From NCBI GenBank assembly GCA_027063545.1, contig JAMORN010000129.1, positions 1-7,553 of the forward strand: a stretch of DNA of 7,553 nucleotides, given 5' to 3'. Below the pieces are notes generated by a model. The model saw nothing but the letters and a program-made list of their open reading frames with translations. It did not search any database and was not told the origin of the DNA. The stretch is from a bacterium (GTDB lineage Bacteria; JAMORN01). A program made the translations under genes and the position numbers. Positions within the stretch are counted from its first letter, which is position 1. Every line of letters begins with the position of its first letter. Positions 1 through 6,589 of the stretch are shown in pieces.

Positions 1-309
1 ATAGGTATGCTCATGGCAGCAAATTATTCATATAAAATAGGAAAGTTGTCTTCAGAGAAAAGAGATTATCATTATTCAATTATTTTACCCTATTTAAAAT
101 ACATAAAAATTGATGTTAGTAAATTGAAAATAGATTTTAAGGAGTTTAAAAATATTATTTCTAAAGATAAGAAGGCAAAGGTAGGTGAGCTTACATTAGT
201 CCTTCTTTCCGATTTAGGTAAATATTTATTTTATAAAGAAAATAATATTGAAAAAGTTTATAATGTTTATATAGAGACATTAGATGAGTTAGAGGAGGTT
301 TTTAAATAA
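1..309 (+). CDS. aroB: 3-dehydroquinate synthase, C-terminal part (5' end outside window)
   Basis: The reading frame is open from base 1 and encodes about 102 residues of a protein that begins upstream of the window. It starts at I-G-M-L-M-A-A, which fits the helix after the metal-binding HGEAV motif of AroB (family pattern iGMvaAa.lS...G). Near the end, [19 protein letters not shown] matches the conserved AroB tail (DKK...G.i..VLL..iG.a). AroB is a cytosolic NAD- and metal-dependent enzyme that converts DAHP to 3-dehydroquinate in the shikimate pathway. The next gene, aroQ, encodes an enzyme acting on that product and overlaps the aroB stop by one base, which supports the call. The ATG at 7 is an internal methionine, not the start. 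The active-site half of the protein is outside the window, so catalytic residues cannot be checked. Confidence 0.85.
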   Translation: MGMLMAANYSYKIGKLSSEKRDYHYSIILPYLKYIKIDVSKLKIDFKEFKNIISKDKKAKVGELTLVLLSDLGKYLFYKENNIEKVYNVYIETLDELEEVFK

Positions 310-755
310 TGAGAATTTTGGTAATTAATGGTGTTAATCTAAATATGCTTGGTATAAGAGAAAAATCTATATATGGGTCAGGAACTCTTAATGATATAGA
401 AGAATTATTAAAGGCTAAAGCAAAAGAATTAGATATTGAGATAGAGTTTTTTCAGTCAAATTATGAAGGAGAAATTGTAGAAAAGATACATTCAAGTTTA
501 AATAATATAGATGGTATTTTAATAAATCCGGGGGCTTTTACCCATTATAGTATAGCAATAAGGGATGCTCTTTTGGCTGTTAATATTCCTTTTGTAGAAG
601 TTCATATTTCTAATATTTATAAAAGAGAGGAGTTTAGGCAAAAATCTTTTTTTAGTGATATAGCAATTGGCGTAATTTCAGGTTTTGGCCTTTATTCTTA
701 CCTACTTGGTCTTGAAGGTATTGTTAATTATTTAAATAGAAATAAGGAGGAATAG
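309..755 (+). CDS. aroQ: 3-dehydroquinate dehydratase, type II
   Basis: This 148-residue protein has the usual length for the dodecameric type II enzyme, which dehydrates 3-dehydroquinate to 3-dehydroshikimate in the cytosol. All family blocks are present: an N-terminal [12 protein letters not shown]...IYG (residues 7-23) with the catalytic Arg17 and Tyr22; SNYEGEIV (50-57); [16 protein letters not shown] (73-88); and EVHISN...RE.FR (97-110), with His99 as the likely catalytic acid and Arg110 for substrate binding. Two usually conserved positions differ: GVN in place of GPN, and SNYEG in place of SNHEG. The ATG overlaps the aroB stop (TAATG) and has a strong ribosome site, AGAGGAGG at 291-298, inside the aroB end. 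This implies translational coupling. AroQ follows AroB in the pathway. Confidence 0.96.
   Translation: MRILVINGVNLNMLGIREKSIYGSGTLNDIEELLKAKAKELDIEIEFFQSNYEGEIVEKIHSSLNNIDGILINPGAFTHYSIAIRDALLAVNIPFVEVHISNIYKREEFRQKSFFSDIAIGVISGFGLYSYLLGLEGIVNYLNRNKEE
744..750 (+). promoter_or_regulatory. Ribosome binding site that decides the phosphatase start
   Basis: AAGGAGG lies 7 bases before the ATG at 758 but only 4 before the in-frame GTG at 755. The spacing favours the ATG. The site lies within the last codons of aroQ. Confidence 0.7.
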
Positions 756-757
756 TG

Positions 758-1612
758 ATGAACTTTTTAGATGAAATAGAATTTTTTATAGATTTATTAT
801 ATAAAGTTAGATGGGAGGTTTATGAGATCTATTTTAAACAAGCAATAGATATAGAGATAAAGAGTGATAACTCTCCAGTTACAGCTGCAGATAAAAAGGC
901 TAGTGAAATACTAATTACTATGCTGGAAAATAAATTTGGGATTAAAACTATTACAGAAGAAGATTTTCCTGAATGGGAAGTAAGAAAAGGTTGGGAAGAA
1001 TTTTTCTTAATAGATCCAATTGATGGAACAAAATATTTTATTTCTCAGGATGGAGAATACTTTTCTTTAAATATCGCGTTAATTAGAGATAATAAGGTAG
1101 TTTTTGGTTTAATTTATAATTATATTACTCAAGAGTTTGTAATATCACAAGAAAATTTTGGAACTTATTATGGAACATTGTCTAAGTATTTAAACTCTTT
1201 AATAAAAATAAAACATAGTATAGAATATTTAAAGAAGGATAATAATTTATTTATTAAGTTAGTTGGGAATAGATCTTTTTCACCTAAGAGTCCTGAAAAT
1301 AAAGAAATATTTGATATTATAGAAGAGTATAGTTATTCTATTAGGAAAATAGCGAGTAGTGCAAAATTTATAGAGTTGGTTATGGGAAGAGGAGATGTAT
1401 ATATAAGACCAACTACAATACATGAATGGGATATTGCTCCGGCTGATATTATTTTAAAAGAAGCAGGTCTTATGATTTTAGATTATAGTGGTGAAGAAAT
1501 TAAATATAATAAAAAAGAACCTTTAATAAACGGCTTTATAGCGGGTTTACCTCATATAGTAAATTTCTTTTTAGATGAAAAAAAGAAAAGAACAAAGTTT
1601 AATTTTCTATAG
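758..1612 (+). CDS. cysQ: CysQ-type phosphatase (inositol monophosphatase family), probable 3'(2'),5'-bisphosphate nucleotidase
   Basis: This 284-residue protein (from ATG 758) belongs to the Mg-dependent, lithium-sensitive phosphatase superfamily. Motifs in order are: D-N-S-P-V-T-A-A-D near residue 38, which gives the CysQ-like VTxAD; TEED near 66-69, with metal-ligand acids; LIDPIDGTKYFI near 84-95, the metal-binding DPxDGT; GEYFSLNIALI just after; SSAKFIELVMGRGDVYIRP near 200-218; and HEWDIAPAD near 222-230, carrying the second WD metal site. The DPIDGTKYFI..GEYFSLNIAL block resembles CysQ more than classical inositol monophosphatase or histidinol phosphatase. CysQ hydrolyses pAp, a by-product of sulfate assimilation and acyl-carrier transfer, to AMP in the cytosol. 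The gene follows aroQ directly, so it is probably co-transcribed. The exact substrate is inferred, and another sugar-phosphate phosphatase of the family remains possible. GTG at 755 is an alternative start. Confidence 0.8.
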   Translation: MNFLDEIEFFIDLLYKVRWEVYEIYFKQAIDIEIKSDNSPVTAADKKASEILITMLENKFGIKTITEEDFPEWEVRKGWEEFFLIDPIDGTKYFISQDGEYFSLNIALIRDNKVVFGLIYNYITQEFVISQENFGTYYGTLSKYLNSLIKIKHSIEYLKKDNNLFIKLVGNRSFSPKSPENKEIFDIIEEYSYSIRKIASSAKFIELVMGRGDVYIRPTTIHEWDIAPADIILKEAGLMILDYSGEEIKYNKKEPLINGFIAGLPHIVNFFLDEKKKRTKFNFL

Positions 1613-1613
1613 A

Positions 1614-2216
1614 TTATTTTTTTAAAGTAAAAATAAAGCCATCAATACCTTTTGATTTTATATAACGTAAATATTTTTCAGCATTTTCTCTACTGTTAAA
1701 AGGTCCTATAAGAAGTTTATAGTAGCCATTTAGTTCTTTTATCATAATTTGATAATTTTTTAAATCAATTTTATTAGAAATAATAGCTTTATTCTTTTCA
1801 GCATTAGGATATTCTCTAAAGGAGCCCACTTGAATAAAAACTAAATTAGAATTATTATTAATTATATATTCATCATTATTCTTTTTATTATTTTTATTTT
1901 TTACACCATTGTTTATTTTTTCTAAAGTATTTTTACTAATATTCTTATTTGAAGAACTTGGTGCTTTATTATTAAAAATAAACTCATCAAATTTAGATAT
2001 ACTATTATTTGAAGAATCAATTTGTATATGCTTAATTTCAGATTTTTGTTGTTTTATAGAATCCTTATAATTATTTGTATTCGTTTTATTAGTATTTTCT
2101 ATTTTTTCTGAATTATCAGAATAAAGAGAATCTTTTATTTCATTGGTATTGTTAGAGCAAAAAATAATGTTTATATTTAGAGTAATAAACCATATTAAAA
2201 ATATAATCTTTTTCAT
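1614..2216 (-). CDS. Exported SPOR-domain protein, probable lipoprotein
   Basis: The 200-residue product starts with MKK and a hydrophobic stretch (residues 4-19) ending at Cys20, followed by polar S-N-N-T-N. This suggests a lipoprotein signal. The residue before the cysteine is Phe, which is atypical for a lipobox, so plain signal-peptide cleavage is possible. Residues 21-122 form a low-complexity linker rich in Asn, Ser and Lys, probably disordered. Residues 124-198 are a SPOR domain: LVFIQVGSFREYPNAE, then GYYKLLIGPFNSRENAEKYL, then an end matching lk..G..gfi. SPOR domains bind glycan strands lacking stem peptides and often locate proteins to the division septum, so a periplasmic cell-wall role is inferred. 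AAGGAGAT on the minus strand (2223-2230) lies 8 bases or less before the ATG and fixes the start. The gene converges on the phosphatase gene and is divergent from the pil operon. Confidence 0.85.
   Translation of the reverse strand: MKKIIFLIWFITLNINIIFCSNNTNEIKDSLYSDNSEKIENTNKTNTNNYKDSIKQQKSEIKHIQIDSSNNSISKFDEFIFNNKAPSSSNKNISKNTLEKINNGVKNKNNKKNNDEYIINNNSNLVFIQVGSFREYPNAEKNKAIISNKIDLKNYQIMIKELNGYYKLLIGPFNSRENAEKYLRYIKSKGIDGFIFTLKK
2202..2207 (+). promoter_or_regulatory. Candidate -10 element for the pil operon
   Basis: A perfect TATAAT lies inside the 5' end of the oppositely oriented SPOR gene. Initiation about 7 bases downstream would leave a leader of roughly 19 bases before the ATG at 2233. 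No convincing -35 is seen: the best is TTTAGA at 2176-2181, with a spacer of 20. TATAAT arises easily by chance in DNA this AT-rich, so this is tentative. It is nevertheless in the right place for the only divergent junction in the window. Confidence 0.35.
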
Positions 2217-2232
2217 AGGTGTATCTCCTTTT
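2217..2232. promoter_or_regulatory. 16-bp divergent junction carrying ribosome sites for both strands
   Basis: This is the only sequence between the minus-strand ATG (2214-2216) and the plus-strand ATG (2233-2235). Read on the minus strand, it holds a strong AAGGAGAT (2223-2230) for the SPOR gene. Read on the plus strand, it holds only a weak AGGTG (2217-2221), 11 bases before the ATG at 2233. There is no room for a promoter here, so each gene must be transcribed from within the other's coding region. The two mRNA 5' ends would therefore be complementary. Confidence 0.7.
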
Positions 2233-2904
2233 ATGAAAAAAAATAAAATAACAAAGATTAAAATACAAGAAGAGAAGTTAAAAGATTTGTATGAAAAATA
2301 TCCATGGTCTTTTGGTATTTTTTTTCATAAGGATTACTCTTACGTAATAAAGTCAATTATCTTAGTATTACTATTTTTAGGGCTTTTATATATAGCTGGT
2401 AATAAAAGAAATGTTTTCACTTCAAAAACAGATAAACTATTTGTTTATATAAAAAAAGGAGAATATTATTTTTATTTATATGATAAAGAGTTAAAAAAAG
2501 AATATGATATTCCCTTAAAAAATATAGAAAAGTTAGATAGTGAAGTATTAAATAAATATTTTCTTTACAATATGAATAAAAATAGCATTTTTTTTAATTT
2601 TAAAGGTGTAAAATTAGGATTTTTTAATGGAAAATCTAGCATTGATAGTATAAGAGAGGATATAGATATTATAATATTTAATTATATAGAAAATGATACA
2701 AGTTATTTAAATAAACTCCTAAAGCATACAAATTACTATTTGGCTTTTTTTATTAAAAAACCTAATTTATTAAAAGATAGAAAATATTATGTTTATCCTG
2801 AAAAAATAAAGAAAGATCAACTTATATATGGAGATAAACATATTTTTATAGTTATAAAACAAAAACCCTTTGGATTAAAAATTTTAGATTTTAGTAGAAG
2901 ATAG
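2233..2904 (+). CDS. Uncharacterised single-pass membrane protein upstream of pilT
   Basis: I do not recognise this 223-residue protein. Residues 1-37 are charged and Lys-rich. One clear membrane helix follows at about 38-56 (YVIKSIILVLLFLGLLYIAG). The remaining 167 residues are hydrophilic, rich in Lys, Tyr, Phe and Ile, and probably periplasmic with beta structure; Lys/Arg residues flank both ends of the helix, so topology is uncertain. The frame stays open upstream to a TTG at 2143 and an ATG at 2167. That extension is antisense to the SPOR signal-peptide codons and lies upstream of, or across, the likely promoter, so ATG 2233 is preferred. The stop at 2902-2904 overlaps the pilT ribosome site, so the two are surely co-expressed. 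Position alone suggests a pilus-related or envelope role. It does not look like PilM, PilN, PilO, PilP or a pilin, because there is no prepilin cleavage site. Confidence 0.75.
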   Translation: MKKNKITKIKIQEEKLKDLYEKYPWSFGIFFHKDYSYVIKSIILVLLFLGLLYIAGNKRNVFTSKTDKLFVYIKKGEYYFYLYDKELKKEYDIPLKNIEKLDSEVLNKYFLYNMNKNSIFFNFKGVKLGFFNGKSSIDSIREDIDIIIFNYIENDTSYLNKLLKHTNYYLAFFIKKPNLLKDRKYYVYPEKIKKDQLIYGDKHIFIVIKQKPFGLKILDFSRR

Positions 2905-2913
2905 GAGGATGCT

Positions 2914-4086
2914 ATGATTCTTGACCCAGACAAACTTGAAGGCATGAATTCCAGAAAAGATGATTTAAAGATTTCTCAAGGAATTTCTGGACCCGGACAA
3001 GAGGCAACAAAAAGAGTTCCTTCTTTAAAGGAATTATTAATTGAGATGATAAAGAGAGATGCTTCAGATTTACATTTAACTGTAAATGCTCCTCCAATGT
3101 TAAGAATAAATGGAAAGTTAGAAAAAACACCTTATGCCAAGCTTACTCCTGATCAGGTAATGAAAATGGCATATTCTATAATGACAGAACAACAAAGAAA
3201 AGAGTTTGAAAAGAACTGGGAAGTAGATTTATCTTTTTCTGTTAGAGATGTTGATGCCCGTTTCAGAGCAAATGTTTTTCATCAAAGGGGAGCTGTTGCT
3301 GTTGCTATAAGACAAATACCTAAGAAGATTAAAAGCTTTAAAGATTTAGGATTGCCACCTGTTATAAAAGAATTTTGTGATAGACCTAATGGTTTAGTTC
3401 TTGTTACAGGGCCTACAGGTTCGGGTAAATCAACAACTCTAGCAGCCATGATTGATTATATAAATGAATCTAGAAAAGAGCATATAATAACAATAGAAGA
3501 CCCTATAGAATTTGTTCATGAACATAAAAATTGTATTGTTAATCAAAGAGAAGTTAAAGCAGATACCCATTCTTTTGCAAACGCTTTAAAATACGCTTTA
3601 AGACAAGATCCTGATGTAATTCTAGTGGGAGAGATGAGAGATTTAGAGACAATAGAAGCAGCTTTGACATTGGCAGAAACAGGTCACTTAACTTTTGCTA
3701 CTTTACATACAAATTCTGCAGCTCAAACTATCCACCGTATTATAGACGTATTCCCAGCTCACCAACAAGCAACCATAAGAGCTCAGCTGGCTTTTGTTCT
3801 TCAAGGAGTTATTACCCAAGCTTTAATTCCAAAGATGGATGGGACAGGAAGAGTTTTGGCGATGGAAATCATGAATGTTACACCAGCAATTAGAGCTTTA
3901 ATAAGAGATGATAAGATACATCAAATTCCTTCAATGATAGAAGCAGGACAAAGATATGGTATGATCACTATGAATCAATCTTTAGCAAAGTTGGTTAAAA
4001 GGGGGCTTATTTCTGTTGATATGGCTTTAGCAAGAAGTCCAAATCCAGAAGAGTTGTCTCAATTACTTAATAAAGGGATAATATAA
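2914..4086 (+). CDS. pilT: Type IV pilus retraction ATPase PilT
   Basis: PilT is a hexameric cytoplasmic ATPase that depolymerises type IV pili and powers twitching motility. The 390-residue product has the N-terminal PAS-like domain (LLIEMIKRDASDLHLTV, about 41-57) and the full ATPase core: Walker A GPTGSGKST (166-174), Asp box TIEDPIEF (193-200), Walker B DVILVGEMRD (234-243) with catalytic Glu240, and His box GHLTFATLHTNSA (257-269). AIRALIRD (325-332) corresponds to the AIRNLIRE motif that marks PilT and is needed for retraction. This argues against PilB or GspE, as does the lack of a tetracysteine zinc motif. About 36 hydrophilic residues precede the usual PilT start. AGGAGG (2903-2908) lies 5 bases before ATG 2914; ATG 2944 is an alternative but would still leave an extension. 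The gene is followed by pilC at a 15-base gap. Confidence 0.97.
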   Translation: MILDPDKLEGMNSRKDDLKISQGISGPGQEATKRVPSLKELLIEMIKRDASDLHLTVNAPPMLRINGKLEKTPYAKLTPDQVMKMAYSIMTEQQRKEFEKNWEVDLSFSVRDVDARFRANVFHQRGAVAVAIRQIPKKIKSFKDLGLPPVIKEFCDRPNGLVLVTGPTGSGKSTTLAAMIDYINESRKEHIITIEDPIEFVHEHKNCIVNQREVKADTHSFANALKYALRQDPDVILVGEMRDLETIEAALTLAETGHLTFATLHTNSAAQTIHRIIDVFPAHQQATIRAQLAFVLQGVITQALIPKMDGTGRVLAMEIMNVTPAIRALIRDDKIHQIPSMIEAGQRYGMITMNQSLAKLVKRGLISVDMALARSPNPEELSQLLNKGII

Positions 4087-4101
4087 AAGGAGATGTAGTG
4101 T

Positions 4102-5298
4102 ATGGCCACTTTTGTATATAAGGGTATTGTTAAAGGCGGAAGAGAAGTTACAGGAGAAATTGAGGCAAAAAATAAAAATGAGGCAAGAAATCTTTTAGTA
4201 AGAAAAGGTATAAGAGTTATAGAATTAAAAAGAGCCCCAATAAATATATCCCTTTTTGGGGGAGGGGTTTCAATAACAGATATTGCAAGATTTACAAGAC
4301 AGTTTGCAGTTATGTTTGCTTCAGGTCTTCAAATTACCCAATGTATAGAGATTTTAGCCGTTCAGACCCCAAATCCTGTGCTAAGAAAGGCCTTAAAACA
4401 GGTATACAATGATATCCAAGGAGGAAATAATTTAGCAGATAGTTTAGCAAAGCATCCTAAGATTTTTAATAATTTATATGTTAGTATGGTAGCGGCCGGA
4501 GAAGCTGGAGGTATCTTAGAGGATGTTTTAAATAGATTAGCTGATTATTTAGAAGCTCAAGAGAGGCTTATTAGAAAGGTAAAAGGTGCAATGATGTATC
4601 CTATTGTAATAACAATTGTAGCAATACTTGCTATAATAGCCATGCTTAAGTTTGTTGTTCCAACATTTGCTAAGTTATTCCAAGAAGCAGGAGCTCCTCT
4701 TCCTTTACCAACAAGAATAGTTATGGGACTGGCTGATTTTATAAGTAATAATTTTCTTTTAATAATAGGTGGATTTATTGGAATTGGTGTAGCGTTAAAA
4801 TGGTGGTTTTCTACAGAGAAGGGTAAATATACTATTGATAAATTACTTATAACTATGCCTATCTTTGGTGAGATAAGCACAAAAAGTATTATAGCTAGAT
4901 TTTCTAGAACATTAGGAACACTTCTTCATAGTGGTGTAGATATTATAAATGCTTTAAGAGTAACAGCAAAAACAACAGGGAATAAAATATTTGAAGAAAC
5001 AATTAATAGAATTATTATGAAGGTTACTGGAGGTGAAAATATTTCTGATCCTTTATCTAAAGAGCCTATTTTTCCTCCAATGGTTGTTCAAATGATAAGT
5101 GTAGGTGAAAAAACAGGTAATTTAGATGGTATGTTAATGAAAATAGCTGATTTTTATGAAGAAGAGGTAAATGCAGCTGTAGAGAGTTTGACATCTTTAA
5201 TAGAGCCTCTTGTTATAGTATTTATGGGAACTATAATAGGTGGTATTTTGATAGCAATGTACTTACCAATGTTTGATTTATTCCAACATATAGGATAA
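4102..5298 (+). CDS. pilC: Type IV pilus inner-membrane platform protein PilC
   Basis: PilC is the polytopic inner-membrane platform on which the pilus motor ATPases (PilB, PilT) act. The 398-residue length is normal for the family. The N-terminus (ATFVYKGIVKGGREVTGEIEA) is the typical F.Y.g....G....G.i.A leader. Two T2SSF repeats follow: the first starts near ITDIARFTRQFAVMFASGL (58-76) and carries MVAAGEAGG; the second starts near IIARFSRTLGTLLHSGV and carries MISVGEKTGNLD. Membrane segments are seen at about 168-190 (before the VVPTFAKLF motif), 214-232, and near the C-terminus (LVIVFMGTIIGGILIAMYLPMF). AAGGAG (4087-4092), overlapping the end of pilT, lies 9 bases before the ATG. Gene order pilT-pilC is common in pilus clusters. 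No pilB or pilin gene is visible in the window. Confidence 0.96.
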   Translation: MATFVYKGIVKGGREVTGEIEAKNKNEARNLLVRKGIRVIELKRAPINISLFGGGVSITDIARFTRQFAVMFASGLQITQCIEILAVQTPNPVLRKALKQVYNDIQGGNNLADSLAKHPKIFNNLYVSMVAAGEAGGILEDVLNRLADYLEAQERLIRKVKGAMMYPIVITIVAILAIIAMLKFVVPTFAKLFQEAGAPLPLPTRIVMGLADFISNNFLLIIGGFIGIGVALKWWFSTEKGKYTIDKLLITMPIFGEISTKSIIARFSRTLGTLLHSGVDIINALRVTAKTTGNKIFEETINRIIMKVTGGENISDPLSKEPIFPPMVVQMISVGEKTGNLDGMLMKIADFYEEEVNAAVESLTSLIEPLVIVFMGTIIGGILIAMYLPMFDLFQHIG

Positions 5299-5300
5299 TA

Positions 5301-5314
5301 GGGTCTGAAAGAAA
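5301..5314 (+). promoter_or_regulatory. Weak translation start region of the sensor kinase
   Basis: The leader before GTG 5315 contains GGGTCTGAAAGAAA and no GGAGG-type site, in contrast to the strong sites before aroQ, the phosphatase, pilT, pilC and the secreted protein. No ATG in this frame lies near the start of the membrane region. The GTG is therefore kept, and reduced or coupled translation is inferred. Confidence 0.4.
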
Positions 5315-6589
5315 GTGAATAGACCTAGTGAATTAGAATATAATAAAGAGTTAGTTATTATCTCAATAATTGTAAAGGTATTGCTTTTTACCCTTTTTTA
5401 TATTCCAATTATTTTTTTATTTAAAGATAAGACTTTTTTCTATATTCTTTTAATTTTATATGGATTAACTAGTATTTTTTCAATTTTAATAACATTTTTT
5501 TTCTTAAAAAAAGAAATCGAGAATGATAAGGTTATTACCTTAATCAATTACTTTTCAATTATTATAGAATTGATTTTAGAAACTTATATTATTCTTTATA
5601 CAGGAGGAATCTATTCTAACTTTCTGTTTTTATATATGTTTACCATCCTTTCTTCTATTTTTTTATTAGGTTTTAAGGGAATGAGTTTTTCTATAGTTGT
5701 TATAATTTTTATTCAAACATATCTTTTTTATTTTACTTATAAAAATAGAATATTTTTCGATATATCTGAGGTATTGAAAATATATTACTTTAATATAATA
5801 AGTTATATTTTAGTTTCAGGAATAGTATGGTTTTTGATAAAAAAAATCTCTATATCTGCTATAATATTAGAAGAAAAGGATAAAATGGCTACTATAGGGG
5901 AAATTACTGCTAAGATTATACATGAAATAAAAAATCCCCTTTCCACAATAATTGGAACTACCCAGATTTTGGAAGCATCTGCTTCTGAGGAGGATAAGCG
6001 TTTGTTGGATTTAATATACAGGGAATCTATAAGATTAAGGGATTTAATGAATAATTTTTTCTCTTTTATTCGTAGGGTTGAACCTAAAATAGAAAGTGTA
6101 AATATTGTAAAATTAATCGATGGAATAGTTTATCTATATTCTAAAGATTATAAAAAGCGCTATAATGTAGATATAGAATTTAATACAGAAAATATATCCT
6201 CATTTTTCGTTGAAACAGATGCTAATTTATTAACAACTATTATTGTTAATATTTTGTTAAATTCTTTTGAAGCAGTAAAGGATAAAGATATAAAGAAAAT
6301 ACAGATAAATTTAGAAGAAGAGTCTAAATATTTTATTTTAAAAATAAAAGATACAGGAGGAGGAATTGACCAGAAAGTGTATAAGAAGATATTTTTACCT
6401 TTTATTTCAACAAAAGTAAAGGGTACAGGCTTAGGACTTACTATTGTAAAAAGTTTGACAGAGGTTTTAAATATAGATATTTTTTATAGAAATTGGGAAG
6501 ATAAAAGGTCAGATGTTAAAGGAGTAGAATTTACATTAATAATACCAAAAGTATATAGGAGAAAGGAGAGCAGAGATGAAAAAAATTAA
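5315..6589 (+). CDS. PilS-like membrane sensor histidine kinase
   Basis: The 424-residue product has about six N-terminal membrane helices (within residues 13-176), then a dimerisation/phosphoacceptor domain with H-box HEIKNPLS and His203. The ATPase domain follows, with N-box NILLNSFEA (312-320), G1 DTGGGID (346-352), F-box FLPFISTK (360-367) and G2 GTGLGL (370-375). All residues needed for autophosphorylation are present. The sensor segment GGIYSNFLFLYMFTILSS (97-114) resembles the GG...P..... region of PilS, and the gene follows pilT-pilC as in myxobacterial clusters, so a PilS role is likely. Unlike classical PilS, no PAS domain separates the helices from the H-box. No response regulator is encoded nearby. 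The start is a GTG 16 bases after pilC with only a weak purine-rich site (GAAAGAAA), suggesting lower translation than pilC. Its partner is presumably elsewhere. Confidence 0.88.
   Translation: MNRPSELEYNKELVIISIIVKVLLFTLFYIPIIFLFKDKTFFYILLILYGLTSIFSILITFFFLKKEIENDKVITLINYFSIIIELILETYIILYTGGIYSNFLFLYMFTILSSIFLLGFKGMSFSIVVIIFIQTYLFYFTYKNRIFFDISEVLKIYYFNIISYILVSGIVWFLIKKISISAIILEEKDKMATIGEITAKIIHEIKNPLSTIIGTTQILEASASEEDKRLLDLIYRESIRLRDLMNNFFSFIRRVEPKIESVNIVKLIDGIVYLYSKDYKKRYNVDIEFNTENISSFFVETDANLLTTIIVNILLNSFEAVKDKDIKKIQINLEEESKYFILKIKDTGGGIDQKVYKKIFLPFISTKVKGTGLGLTIVKSLTEVLNIDIFYRNWEDKRSDVKGVEFTLIIPKVYRRKESRDEKN

Noticed and set aside
1-309. Separate small hypothetical gene starting at ATG 7
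   Set aside because: The frame is open to the window edge and the sequence matches the AroB C-terminus, so it is a truncated large gene.
1860-1915. Repeat-like AT-rich tract in the SPOR gene
   Set aside because: It is a run of Asn and Lys codons in the linker, not a phased repeat, CRISPR unit or origin element.
2143-2232. N-terminal extension of the membrane protein from TTG 2143 or ATG 2167
   Set aside because: It is antisense to the signal-peptide codons of the well-supported SPOR gene, which explains its hydrophobic look, and it overlaps the likely promoter. ATG 2233 is the more sensible start.
2257-2262. Possible minus-strand -10 (TTTAAT) for the SPOR gene
   Set aside because: It matches five of six positions, but such hexamers are everywhere in this AT-rich DNA and no -35 is seen at a proper distance.
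2912-3130. Minus-strand open frame of 72 residues
   Set aside because: It is a shadow inside pilT, with no ribosome site or recognisable motif.
4557-4880. Minus-strand open frame of 107 residues
   Set aside because: It lies wholly within pilC. Its hydrophobic character simply mirrors the antisense of membrane-segment codons.
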